Source of the DNA: an uncultured Sulfitobacter sp.
GTDB taxonomy: Bacteria; Pseudomonadota; Alphaproteobacteria; Rhodobacterales; Rhodobacteraceae
Direction: 5' to 3'
DNA length: 64,000 nucleotides
NCBI GenBank assembly: GCA_937138475.1
Contig: CAKZPD010000016.1
Coordinates: forward strand, 62,001 to 126,000
In this document: positions 17,299 through 25,396 of the stretch, piece by piece
Layout: every line of letters starts with the position of its first letter
Numbering within the stretch: the first letter of the stretch is position 1
Position numbers and translations under genes: made by a program
The notes under the pieces: model-generated
Seen by the model: only the letters and a program-made list of their open reading frames with translations
Told to the model about the DNA's origin: nothing
Database searches by the model: none

Positions 17299-18780
17299 TC
17301 AGCGCATGACAAAGGGGTTGCCCATCGGTTGGGCCGATGTGTTGATCCATGTGGTTTTGGTGCGGGTATAATCCAAGATCGCCTCGGCGCCGGCCTCGCG
17401 GCCATAGCCCGATTGGTTGAACCCGCCAAACGGCGCAATCGGGGAAATGGCGCGATAGGTGTTGATCCAGGTGATCCCGGCCCGCAAACGGCCACAGACC
17501 CGGTGTGCCCGCGCCAGATCTTGGGTAAAGACGCCCGACCCAAGACCAAATTCGCTGTCATTGGCCAGGGCGATGGCCTCGGCTTCGGTGTCAAAGGGCA
17601 GCAAGGACATGACCGGCCCGAACATCTCGGTGTGCAGGGTTTGCGTTTGCGGGCTGTTGCATTCCACCAGGGTGGGCAGGAAATAGTTGCCGGCCGTGCC
17701 TGCGGGCTGGGTGCCGCCAAAATGAATCACCGCCCCCTGTGCCTGGGCCTTTTGCAAGGTGTCAGTGATCGTATCGACCTGCGCGCGGGTACACAGAGGC
17801 CCCAGATGCGTGGCCTTGTCCTGGGGATCACCCACGATCAGATCCTTGGATTTCTGGGTGATTTTTTCAATCAGGCGCGGCAGCAAGGACCGCTGCACCA
17901 GACCGCGCGATCCAGCCACGCAAGACTGGCCCGAGGCGCCGAAATTTCCGGCAATCAGCCCGTTGGCCGCCGCATCCAGATCGGCATCGTCGAACACGAT
18001 GATCGGGGACTTGCCCCCCAGTTCCAGCGTGGTCACCGCGAAGTTTTCCGCCGAATTGCGCACCACATGGCGGGCGGTTTCCGGGCCGCCGGTAAAGGCA
18101 ATCCGGTCCACATCCTTGTGCCGCGTCAACGGGATCGCACAGTTTTCCGCATCTCCGGTGATAATCGACACCACACCGGGCGGAAAGCCGGCCTGATCAA
18201 TCAGTTTGGCGAATTCAAACATCGGCGCAGGCGCGATTTCCGAGGCTTTGATCACAACAGCGCATCCGGCCGCCAGCGCCGGCCCCAGCTTGGTCGCGGT
18301 CAGGAACATTTGCGCGTTCCAAGGCACAATCGCCGCGACAACGCCGATCGGCAGGCGGGTGGTGAACACATGCATATCGGGTTTGTCGATGGGCAGGACC
18401 GCGCCTTCGACCTTGTCGGCCAGCCCCGCATAATACCGGTAATAATCGGCGACATACCCGGTTTGCGCCATGGTTTCCGCCGCCAGCTTGCCGCTGTCTG
18501 TGGTTTCAATCCGGCCCAGATGTGCGGCGTTTTGTTCGACCAAATCCGCCAGACGATACAGCAGCTTGCCGCGCGCCGTCGCGCTTAGGTCGCGCCAGGC
18601 CGGATTGTCTAACTCCGCCTTGGCCGCCGCAACCGCACGATCCACATCGCTGGGGGCAGCGCAATCAAAGCTGGCCCAGGGCGCGCCATTTGCGGGATCA
18701 AGCGATTGCATCTGCTGCCCGGCGGCGCCGGCTGTCCAGGTTCCGGCCAGATAAAGCTGATAATGGGGAAGGTTGCTCAT
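17299..18780 (-). CDS. Aldehyde dehydrogenase (NAD(P)+) of the monooxygenase cluster
   Basis: A 493-residue class 3/BADH-like aldehyde dehydrogenase. The general base Glu is in TTLELGGKSP (about residue 260), the catalytic Cys in FGASGQSCVAGSR (about 294), and the Rossmann contact region is VVAAIVPWNAQ. The C-terminus SGYGREAGAEAILDYTRTKTTWIN is also typical. Length is normal and all key residues are present. It is the last gene of the five-gene minus-strand cluster, 12 bp after the luciferase-like monooxygenase. It probably oxidises an aldehyde, such as a semialdehyde, released by the upstream enzymes. The substrate is unknown. Confidence 0.9.
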   Translation of the reverse strand: MSNLPHYQLYLAGTWTAGAAGQQMQSLDPANGAPWASFDCAAPSDVDRAVAAAKAELDNPAWRDLSATARGKLLYRLADLVEQNAAHLGRIETTDSGKLAAETMAQTGYVADYYRYYAGLADKVEGAVLPIDKPDMHVFTTRLPIGVVAAIVPWNAQMFLTATKLGPALAAGCAVVIKASEIAPAPMFEFAKLIDQAGFPPGVVSIITGDAENCAIPLTRHKDVDRIAFTGGPETARHVVRNSAENFAVTTLELGGKSPIIVFDDADLDAAANGLIAGNFGASGQSCVAGSRGLVQRSLLPRLIEKITQKSKDLIVGDPQDKATHLGPLCTRAQVDTITDTLQKAQAQGAVIHFGGTQPAGTAGNYFLPTLVECNSPQTQTLHTEMFGPVMSLLPFDTEAEAIALANDSEFGLGSGVFTQDLARAHRVCGRLRAGITWINTYRAISPIAPFGGFNQSGYGREAGAEAILDYTRTKTTWINTSAQPMGNPFVMR

Positions 18781-18792
18781 GTCATTTGCTCC

Positions 18793-19827
18793 TTACGCAA
18801 AAGCCGGCATCACGTCATCAATGAACCGCGCAAGCGAGGCGCGCTTGCGCTCTATGCTCATACCGCTGTCAATCCAGAACGAAAATTCATCATATCCCAG
18901 ATCCTCATAGCGTTTGATCCGGTCAATCACCTGCTGGGCGGTGCCCATGGTCAGATCCTGCCGCAGCTTGTCCGGCGCCATCAAGGCATTGGCGTCCATT
19001 TCCTCTTGTGTCAGGGTCTGGATCAACCCTTGTTGGACAGGTCTCTTGTTTTGGAACCAGGCGCCGAAGTAATTGTAAAAGCGGCTTAGCTCTTGCGCGG
19101 CCTGATCCACATCGGCCGCGTCGCTGCCGACATAGACATGGTGCAGCAACATGATCTTGGGCCGCGGGCCGCTGTGACTGGCGCAAGCGGCATTAAAGCG
19201 ATCCATCAAAGACACGATTTCCGCGTCGCCCTGCCACAAGGGTGTGACCTGCACATGAAACCCATTGTGCACCGCAAATTCATGGCTGTTCGGGTCACGC
19301 GCCGCCACCCATATCGGAGGGCCATCCTGCTGCACCGGTTTTGGCGTCGAGGTGGTGGAAGGAAAGCTGAAATACTTGCCGTCATGGGCGCAGTCACCCT
19401 GCCACAGCTTTGGCAAAAGCGGCAAGGTCTCGCGCATGCGCTGGCCGGCCTCCCAGGCGTCAAGGCCGGGCATCATCCGCTCGTATTCATAGGAATAGGC
19501 CCCGCGGGCCACGCCCAGCTCAAGCCGGCCGCCGGTGACCAGATCGGTCATTGCCGCCTCGCCGGCCAAACGCACCGGGTGCCAAAAGGGGGCGATCACA
19601 GTTCCGGTGCCCAATTTGACATTCTGTGTGCGGCGCGCCACATCGGCGATGGTGATGAATGGATTAGGGGCGATGGTGAATTCCATGCCGTGGTGCTCTC
19701 CGGTCCAGATGGCGCGCATACCGCCGTCATCCGCCATGGTGCACAGACTTAGAAAATCATCATAAAGCGACTGGTGATCCTGTTCGGGGCTCAAACGTTC
19801 CATATGCGCAAAAAGAGAAAAATCCAT
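18793..19827 (-). CDS. LLM class flavin-dependent monooxygenase
   Basis: A 344-residue bacterial luciferase-like (PF00296) two-component monooxygenase that would use reduced flavin supplied by a reductase. The TIM-barrel landmarks are MDFSLFAHMERL at the start, AIWTGEHHGMEFTIAPNPF (residues about 40-58), VKLGTGTVIAPFWHPVRLAGEAAMTDLVTGGRLELGVARG and PPIWVAARDP. The flavin reductase gene is next to it, 3 bp upstream, which supports a two-component system. The family includes alkanal monooxygenases and ring-opening enzymes such as pyridine monooxygenase PyrA, but the sequence alone does not identify the substrate here. Confidence 0.88.
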   Translation of the reverse strand: MDFSLFAHMERLSPEQDHQSLYDDFLSLCTMADDGGMRAIWTGEHHGMEFTIAPNPFITIADVARRTQNVKLGTGTVIAPFWHPVRLAGEAAMTDLVTGGRLELGVARGAYSYEYERMMPGLDAWEAGQRMRETLPLLPKLWQGDCAHDGKYFSFPSTTSTPKPVQQDGPPIWVAARDPNSHEFAVHNGFHVQVTPLWQGDAEIVSLMDRFNAACASHSGPRPKIMLLHHVYVGSDAADVDQAAQELSRFYNYFGAWFQNKRPVQQGLIQTLTQEEMDANALMAPDKLRQDLTMGTAQQVIDRIKRYEDLGYDEFSFWIDSGMSIERKRASLARFIDDVMPAFA

Positions 19828-19830
19828 GGC

Positions 19831-20742
19831 TCAATCCTTGTCCAAAAGATGAATTTCGCCCTGCTGGGCGTCGCCGATATAAAGGCCAAAGGACTGGCTT
19901 TGGTGTTCGGCGGCAAAACGCGCCAGCATCACATTCAGCGCATCGGTCGGCTGCCGCAGGCTGGCGGTTTTGGAAATCGGGTGTGGCTGCAAAGGGGCCG
20001 TCGGGGCCTTTTCGGAAACCCGGCCCAGCAGCACCTTGCGCCGTAACCCGGCGGTTTCGTCATAAATAGAATAGACCGGCCCCAGATGGGCCTCTATGCC
20101 CAGCCCGTCAAGAAAGCCGCGCAACGCCGACCGCGCGCCGGCCGTTTCGCCCACCTGTGTGCTTGGCAGATGGCCATTGGCATCCAACAGCAGGTTTTGA
20201 CCCTGCCGCAAGATCACGCTGGCGATTGTTTCCTTGCGCGAGGCGCTGGCCGCATCGGCCTGTCGTTCCTTGCTGAGGCTGAAATACCCGTCGGGGCAAT
20301 AGCCCAGCGGCGGCAACGGCTGTTTGTCGAATCCGGTGATCTGACCGATCAGCAACATGTGATCCCCGGCCGGCACGCGCTGAAATGTCTGACACGAGAA
20401 CCCCGCGGCGCGCCCGGAAATCAGCGCCGCGCCGTTGGGGTCAAGGTCATAATCGGCTTGGGCAAAGCGGTCGGTGCCGCTTTTGGCAAAAAGGTTCGAG
20501 ACATGCTCTTGCCCTTCGGCCAGCACGCTAACGGCGAAATGTTCAGCCCTTGCAAAGGCGTCAAAACTTGACAAATGCCGGCCCGGACACACCAACAAAA
20601 GCGGCGGATCCAGCGACACCGAGGTAAAGGAATTGGCGGTAAACCCGATCAAATCGCCGCCGGGGGACCGTGCGGTGACAACCGTCACGCCGGTCATGAA
20701 CTGGCTAAAGGCGGCGCGCAGGGCCTTTGGATCAATCTGCAT
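19831..20742 (-). CDS. Flavin reductase with a Nudix-like C-terminal extension
   Basis: A 303-residue protein. Residues about 1-165 are a flavin reductase (FMN-binding split barrel, PF01613): FMTGVTVVTARSPGGDLIGFTANSFTSVSLDPPLLLVCP and the SxHxxL-like end region DHMLLIGQI. The remaining 130 residues contain a stretch resembling a degenerate Nudix domain (VILRQGQNLLLDANGHLP ... AGARSALRGFLDGLGIEAHLGPVYSIYDE) that lacks the acidic REUxEE core. The ATG at 20742 has AGGAG 9 nt upstream and overlaps the end of the hydrolase gene by 11 bp. An upstream in-frame start is less likely. It should supply FMNH2 to the adjacent monooxygenase. Confidence 0.82.
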   Translation of the reverse strand: MQIDPKALRAAFSQFMTGVTVVTARSPGGDLIGFTANSFTSVSLDPPLLLVCPGRHLSSFDAFARAEHFAVSVLAEGQEHVSNLFAKSGTDRFAQADYDLDPNGAALISGRAAGFSCQTFQRVPAGDHMLLIGQITGFDKQPLPPLGYCPDGYFSLSKERQADAASASRKETIASVILRQGQNLLLDANGHLPSTQVGETAGARSALRGFLDGLGIEAHLGPVYSIYDETAGLRRKVLLGRVSEKAPTAPLQPHPISKTASLRQPTDALNVMLARFAAEHQSQSFGLYIGDAQQGEIHLLDKD

Positions 20743-21532
20743 CTGCGTCGGCTCCTGTTGGGGGGAAATGTCGGCCCAGCGCTGCGCTGATTTCATCGGC
20801 ATGGGTCATGGGCGCCATATGTGCTGCGTTTTCGATAACATAGGCATGTCCCTGCGGGGCAAGCGCCGCCATGGCCCGCGACATCTGCGGGGTTGAATTT
20901 GGCTCTTGCGCGCCGGTGATGAACAGGGCTGGCATCTTGAGGTGCGCCAAATCGGTATCGGCCGGGCCATCGTGATGGGCAAAAACCCGATAGGCCCGCG
21001 CATAGCCCGCCGGATCGGCCTGTTGCAGCCACGCCCGACAGGCCAAGGCGGCAGGGCTTTGCAAATCGGTGAACCAACGCGCCAAGGTCGGGGCCGGGTC
21101 GCTGGCCCCGGATGTCGCCAGCACCTTGGCGCGGGCTTGGACGGCGGTCGCGGCGGATTGCGAACGGCGGTAAATCGCGTTCAGCGCCGCCACCCCATGC
21201 ACCAACGCTGGCGCCTGTGCGGCCACCGCCAGCGCAATCATCGCGCCCATGGAATGGCCCACCACGCAGGCACCGCCGATCTGTTGAAGATACGCGCGCA
21301 CCGGGGCGACGAAATCCTGCAACGCATCGCCCTTGGCGGGCGCGGACTGACCATGGCCCGGCAGATCAATCAGATGCAGCGTGAACCGATCGCGAAGCGC
21401 GGGGATCATCGCGCCCCATGCCTCGCTGCGCAGGCCAACGCCGTGGATCAACACCATATCCGGCCCGGACCCGCAGCGATGGCCCGCAAGGCCGCAAACG
21501 GGATCAAACCGCGGCAGGGTTTTCCAGATCAT
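20732..21532 (-). CDS. Alpha/beta hydrolase of the monooxygenase cluster
   Basis: A 266-residue alpha/beta hydrolase (PF00561/PF12697). The oxyanion region is LIHGVGLRSEAWGAMIPAL, the nucleophile elbow is VVGHSMGAMIAL (Ser near residue 96), the acid is probably in LFITGAQEPNSTPQMS, and the catalytic His is in ENAAHMAPM. The triad therefore looks complete. It overlaps the PF06684 gene upstream by 29 bp and the flavin reductase gene downstream by 11 bp, so it is part of one transcript. It would hydrolyse an ester, lactone, amide or C-C bond in the pathway. The substrate is not known. Confidence 0.85.
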   Translation of the reverse strand: MIWKTLPRFDPVCGLAGHRCGSGPDMVLIHGVGLRSEAWGAMIPALRDRFTLHLIDLPGHGQSAPAKGDALQDFVAPVRAYLQQIGGACVVGHSMGAMIALAVAAQAPALVHGVAALNAIYRRSQSAATAVQARAKVLATSGASDPAPTLARWFTDLQSPAALACRAWLQQADPAGYARAYRVFAHHDGPADTDLAHLKMPALFITGAQEPNSTPQMSRAMAALAPQGHAYVIENAAHMAPMTHADEISAALGRHFPPTGADADAD

Positions 21533-22103
21533 GACCCAGTTCCTTCAAATCCTGATAGCGATCTCCGATCCGGTGATGCGGCCGCCCGCTGGTCGCGGCG
21601 CCCAGAACCACCACCACCTCGTCCGCGCGCGGGGCATCGGGAATGGCAAATTGAATGGTCAGATAATGCGACCGCCGGCCCGCGTCGTTTTTGTCCATTA
21701 AGGGCACCTGGATCGCCGCATTGGCCGGCCCGCGCGTGTTGCTGAACGCCAGATAGCTTTTGGCGCCGACCGCCTCGCGGTAGTGGTTGCCAAACCGCAG
21801 GGTATGGATCAGCCCCGAGGCGTGCTCGATCTCTCCGTCCAGCCCGACAACGGCGGCTTTGCCATAGGCCTCGATGGCGTCGCCGCTGCCTGCAAGGTCG
21901 ATCATCCGCTTGGTCATCATCTGGCCCAGCACCGGGCCAAAGGCCTGGATCTCGGGCCGCAGGTCTTGCACAAAGCGCCCGGCCCATGGGTTGCGCAACA
22001 CCGCAGCCACGGCAAACATACGCCATGGCACCGGCGCGGGTTTGAACCCTTCGATCAGGGTTTCTTCGTCATAGGTTACGATCTTGCGAATGTCCGGTGT
22101 CAC
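21504..22103 (-). CDS. Amino acid synthesis family protein (PF06684, formerly DUF1185)
   Basis: A 199-residue protein of the family Pfam calls AA_synth. Conserved segments include VTYDEETLIEGF, GPVLGQMMTKRMI, EAYGKAAVVGLDGEIEHASGLIHTLRFGNHYREAVGAKSYLAFSNTRGPANAAIQVPLMDK and SHYLTIQFAIPDAPRADEVVVVLGAATSGRPHHRIGDRYQDL. Structures of family members have a variant of the Bacillus chorismate mutase fold, but no reaction has been assigned as far as I know. It is the first gene of the five-gene cluster and is divergent from the LysR regulator. Its constant association with luciferase-like monooxygenases suggests a step in the degradation of a nitrogen compound, which is inference. Confidence 0.85.
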   Translation of the reverse strand: MTPDIRKIVTYDEETLIEGFKPAPVPWRMFAVAAVLRNPWAGRFVQDLRPEIQAFGPVLGQMMTKRMIDLAGSGDAIEAYGKAAVVGLDGEIEHASGLIHTLRFGNHYREAVGAKSYLAFSNTRGPANAAIQVPLMDKNDAGRRSHYLTIQFAIPDAPRADEVVVVLGAATSGRPHHRIGDRYQDLKELGHDLENPAAV

Positions 22104-22181
22104 GTCTGGCCCCCTTTGCGGTTTGGCGTATGTGGCAAATCATCGCGCCGCGCATCAAGCAAAAGAAAATGCGTCATTGCC

Positions 22182-22196
22182 ATTAGAAAAATTAAT
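22182..22196. promoter_or_regulatory. Candidate LysR-type operator in the divergent promoter
   Basis: ATTA-N7-TAAT, a 15-bp AT-rich interrupted palindrome, lies in the 107-bp gap between the PF06684 gene and the divergent LysR gene. It ends 14 bp before the LysR start. Its form fits the T-N11-A type of LysR-family sites, and the surrounding DNA is otherwise GC-rich. Function is inferred from position and symmetry. Confidence 0.45.
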
Positions 22197-22210
22197 GTCA
22201 AAGATATGGC

Positions 22211-23077
22211 ATGAAAAAAGCCATCCCCCCTTTGACCTGGTTTCGCGCCTTTGATGCCGCCGCCCGCCACCTTAGCTTTACCATCGCCGCCCAAGAGCTG
22301 GGCCTGACCCAATCCGCCGTCAGCCAGCATATTCGTGCGCTGGAAACCAGGCTGGGCGCACAGCTTTTTGTGCGCAAACCCAAGGGGCTGGCGCTGACCG
22401 ATGCCGGGCGTTTGCTGGTGCCTGATGTGGCGGCGGCCATGGTGCGATTGACGGCGGCCACCGATGCGTTCATCCCGCAGGCAACTTCGCTGGCGCTCAG
22501 CGTCGCCACCAGCGTCAGCATCGCGCAATGGGTCATCGCCCCCGGCCTGCGCGACTTTCAACAGCGGCACCCCAATCTGCAACTGCGGATCATGACCACC
22601 ATCTGGCCCGATGATTTCTCTGCCGCGACCGCCGATGTGGAAATCCGCTTTGGCGCCTTTGACGTGGTGGGCAAGAACGCCAGACGGCTGGGGGATCAAC
22701 AGGTGGTGGCGGTGGCCGCGCCCGATCTGTTGGCGCAGGCGCCTTGGCACCGGCTTCCGTTGATCGAACCGGTCGGCGTGTCGGATCAGTGGTCGCAAAT
22801 TCTGGCGCGTGAGAACATCGCGGACCGCGCCGCGCCACTGGTCTATGTCGATTCGCACGGGCTGGCGGTGGATATGGCGGTTTCGGGCGGCGGTGTTGCG
22901 CTGACCAATTCGCTGATCGCGGGGCCTGCCCTAGCCGATGGGCGTCTGGTGGCCCTGCCAATCGCCGGCCATCCCGCCAAGGAAAGCTATTTCATTGCCG
23001 CCAACGCCAGCCCCGCCAGCGACGATTTTCTGCGCTGGTTGGATGGGCGATTATCGCCGCCTCAATCCGCAGGGTAA
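22211..23077 (+). CDS. LysR family transcriptional regulator (GcvA-like)
   Basis: A 288-residue LysR regulator. The N-terminal winged helix is WFRAFDAAARHLSFTIAAQELGLTQSAVSQHIRALETRLGAQLFVRKPKGLALTDAGRLL (residues about 10-70). The rest is the periplasmic-binding-like effector domain, with the late motif VDSHGLAVDMAVSGGGVALTNSLIAGPALADGRLVAL typical of the GcvA branch. It is divergent from the monooxygenase cluster and probably controls it together with its own gene. Its 3' end overlaps the convergent ectoine-synthase-like gene by 16 bp. Confidence 0.9.
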   Translation: MKKAIPPLTWFRAFDAAARHLSFTIAAQELGLTQSAVSQHIRALETRLGAQLFVRKPKGLALTDAGRLLVPDVAAAMVRLTAATDAFIPQATSLALSVATSVSIAQWVIAPGLRDFQQRHPNLQLRIMTTIWPDDFSAATADVEIRFGAFDVVGKNARRLGDQQVVAVAAPDLLAQAPWHRLPLIEPVGVSDQWSQILARENIADRAAPLVYVDSHGLAVDMAVSGGGVALTNSLIAGPALADGRLVALPIAGHPAKESYFIAANASPASDDFLRWLDGRLSPPQSAG

Positions 23078-23448
23078 GAGCCGTCAGCGCCGTGGACCTC
23101 ATCGCCCTGCAAGGCAGGTGAGAACACACAAATCAGCAAAATCGGGGTTTCGCCATCATTGCGGACCTCGTGGCGGTCATGGGCGTTGGGGGCATAAAGC
23201 ACCCCCGGCCCGATCGGATGCACAGCGCCGCTGGATAATTCTGTCACCTGCCCTTGCCCGGACAGACAATAGCAGGCCTCGATGTGGTGTTTGTATTCCA
23301 AGGTCAGAACCGCGCCCGGCAAGATCTGTGTTTCGGTCATGGAGAACCCCATACCGTCAGATTTCACCAGCAATCGCAAACTGGTCCAGCCGGGGCCGGC
23401 CGCATCACGCTGGGTGCCTTGCAGGTCAGATTTACGGGCGATGATCAT
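23062..23448 (-). CDS. ectC: Ectoine synthase-like cupin (EctC family), solitary
   Basis: A 128-residue cupin matching ectoine synthase along its full length. The iron ligands known for EctC are conserved: Glu in HHIEACYC, Tyr in VLYAPN and the last His of HDRH. The C-terminus FSPALQGDEVHGADGSYP also follows EctC. EctC cyclises N-gamma-acetyl-2,4-diaminobutyrate to ectoine. No ectA, ectB or ask_ect is nearby, so this is a solitary copy that may use imported precursor, act in another pathway, or depend on distant genes. It converges on the LysR gene with a 16-bp overlap and sits 45 bp upstream of plsY on the same strand. Confidence 0.82.
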   Translation of the reverse strand: MIIARKSDLQGTQRDAAGPGWTSLRLLVKSDGMGFSMTETQILPGAVLTLEYKHHIEACYCLSGQGQVTELSSGAVHPIGPGVLYAPNAHDRHEVRNDGETPILLICVFSPALQGDEVHGADGSYPAD

Positions 23449-23493
23449 GCACAGTTCCCTTTCCGGCCATGAGGTTCACGGCACCGATGGCCA

Positions 23494-24111
23494 TCACGGC
23501 CCGGTGGTCTTCTGACCGATCCGTGGTTCGGTTCCGGCCCGGATACGGGCGATATTGCCGCGATGGCGCCAAAAAATCAAAAGCGTCAGCACCATGCCAA
23601 AGCCCAGCGCTGCGCCATGCCCGGTAAACAGCAGGACAAAGGTAAAGGACGCGGCCGACACCAAGGCCCCCATCGAGGAAATCCGCGTGCTGAACGCCCC
23701 GATCAGCCAGGCGCCGCATCCCAGCGCCCCAACCAGCGGATCCAACGCCAGCGCCAGCCCCAGAAAGGTCGCAACGCCTTTGCCCCCACGAAAGCCCAAC
23801 CAGACCGGATAGCAATGTCCAACCATCGCCATCAGGCCGGCGGTTTGCGCGGCCGCTTCGCCGCCGATGGCACGGGCCAGCAAAAGCGCAGCGGCCCCCT
23901 TGCCGGCGTCAAACACCAAAGTCAGCGCCGCCGCCGTTTTGTTGCCGGTGCGCAAAACATTGGTGGCGCCAATATTGCCCGATCCTATCTCGCGCAGATT
24001 GCCAAGCCCCATAACACGCGCCAAGATCATACCAAACGGCACCGAACCAAGCCCGTAACCAAGCAGCGCCCAGATCAACATCATCGCCCCGGAATGTTCA
24101 ATTGCAGGCAT
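23494..24111 (-). CDS. plsY: Glycerol-3-phosphate acyltransferase PlsY
   Basis: A 205-residue inner-membrane protein that uses acyl-phosphate to acylate glycerol-3-phosphate, the first step of phospholipid synthesis. PlsY motifs are intact: GSVPFGMILARVMGLGNLREIGSGNIGATNVLR, DAGKGAAALLLA and GHCYPVWLGFRGGKGVAT. About six hydrophobic segments are present. The ATG at 24111 overlaps the stop codon of the pyrC-like gene by one base (TGATG), which indicates coupling in the pyrimidine operon. Confidence 0.93.
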   Translation of the reverse strand: MPAIEHSGAMMLIWALLGYGLGSVPFGMILARVMGLGNLREIGSGNIGATNVLRTGNKTAAALTLVFDAGKGAAALLLARAIGGEAAAQTAGLMAMVGHCYPVWLGFRGGKGVATFLGLALALDPLVGALGCGAWLIGAFSTRISSMGALVSAASFTFVLLFTGHGAALGFGMVLTLLIFWRHRGNIARIRAGTEPRIGQKTTGP

Positions 24112-25394
24112 CAGTCCCTCGCATAGACGCAGGCGCCATTTACATAAGTTTGCAACACTTTACCCTGCATCCGCGCCCCGTCAAAGGGCGTGTTACGCGA
24201 TTTCGATGACAGGGTGCTTCGATCCAGGACAAACGGGGCATTGGCGTCGAAAACCACAAGATCGGCGGGCGCGCCGGGGCTGATGCGGCCTGATGCCAGG
24301 CCCAGACGCTTGGCCGGGTTGAACGACATGGCCCGCCAAAGGGTCGGCAGATCGACCAGACCGGCATGCACCAAGCGCATCGCAGCAGGCAACAAGGTTT
24401 CAAGCCCGACCGCGCCGCTGGCTGCTTCTTCGAAAGGCAGGCGTTTGCTTTCTTCGTCCTGGGGGCTGTGCATCGAACACACGACATCAATCAACCCATC
24501 CGCCACAGCCTGCACGATGGCCAAGCGGTCCTCTTCGTCGCGCAAAGGCGGGCGAAGTTTGAAAAATGTTCGATAGTCGGCCACATCCAGCGCGTTCAGA
24601 GTCAGGTGGTGGATCGACGTGCCCGCCGTGATGTCCAGCCCGTTGGCCTTGGCGCGGGCCAGCGGCGGAAGCGCGCGGGCGCAGGTGATCTGATCGGCGT
24701 GGTATTTGGCCCCGGTCATTTCAATCAATGCGATGTCCCGATCCAGCGCCATCCGTTCGGCCATGGGCGACACCGCCGGCAACCCCCGCAACGAGGCGAA
24801 CTTGCCCGATGTGGCCGCCGATCCTTTGCTCAGCCCCGGATCCTGGGGGTGGGCAATCACCAAGGCCCCCAACGACCGGGCATAGGTCAGCGCCCGCGAA
24901 AAGACCTTGGTGTCGGTTATCACCCGGTCGCAATCGGTAAAGGCAATGGCGCCGGCATCCATCAAAAAGCCGATCTCGGTCATTTCGCGACCTTCGCGGC
25001 CTTTGGTCAGGGCCGCCATCGGCACCACATTGACCTGGGCTGTTTCCTTGGCGCGCCGGGTGACGAATTCAAGCGTTTCCGGGCTGTCGATGGCGGGCAA
25101 CGTGTCGGGCCGCGTGACCATCGTTGTGACCCCCCCCGCCGCCGCAGCCAACCCGGCCGAACGATAGCTTTCTTTGTGACGCTCACCGGGTTCGCAGACC
25201 TGCACGCCAATATCGACAATCCCCGGCGCCAGATATTTGCCCGCGCAATCGACCACATGCGCCCCATTTGGCGCTGGGGCGTCTGCCGGCAATCGTCCGG
25301 CAATCACCCCGCGTTCAACCAACAGCCCCCCTGGTGCAACATTCTTGGTTTCAGGGTCGATGATCTGTGCATTCAAAAAAACCGTCTGCGCCAT
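24111..25394 (-). CDS. pyrC: Dihydroorotase-like protein, probably catalytically inactive (PyrC'/PyrX type)
   Basis: A 427-residue amidohydrolase-fold protein of the dihydroorotase family, encoded downstream of pyrB. The metal-binding HxH motif that follows the first strand in active enzymes (DxHxHxREPG) is DIGVQVCEPG here, so both His are lost. The catalytic motif near the C-terminus (TDHAPH in active forms) is SMHSPQ, without the Asp. Overall family landmarks remain (YLAPGIVDI, AHPQDP, FEEAASGAVGLETLLPA). In Pseudomonas and relatives an inactive PyrC' partners aspartate transcarbamoylase and is needed for its assembly, and the same is likely here. An active dihydroorotase should be elsewhere. 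The start at 25394 is 2 nt after the stop of the 33-codon gene, but an in-frame ATG at 25412 is possible. Confidence 0.85.
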   Translation of the reverse strand: MAQTVFLNAQIIDPETKNVAPGGLLVERGVIAGRLPADAPAPNGAHVVDCAGKYLAPGIVDIGVQVCEPGERHKESYRSAGLAAAAGGVTTMVTRPDTLPAIDSPETLEFVTRRAKETAQVNVVPMAALTKGREGREMTEIGFLMDAGAIAFTDCDRVITDTKVFSRALTYARSLGALVIAHPQDPGLSKGSAATSGKFASLRGLPAVSPMAERMALDRDIALIEMTGAKYHADQITCARALPPLARAKANGLDITAGTSIHHLTLNALDVADYRTFFKLRPPLRDEEDRLAIVQAVADGLIDVVCSMHSPQDEESKRLPFEEAASGAVGLETLLPAAMRLVHAGLVDLPTLWRAMSFNPAKRLGLASGRISPGAPADLVVFDANAPFVLDRSTLSSKSRNTPFDGARMQGKVLQTYVNGACVYARD

Positions 25395-25396
25395 GA

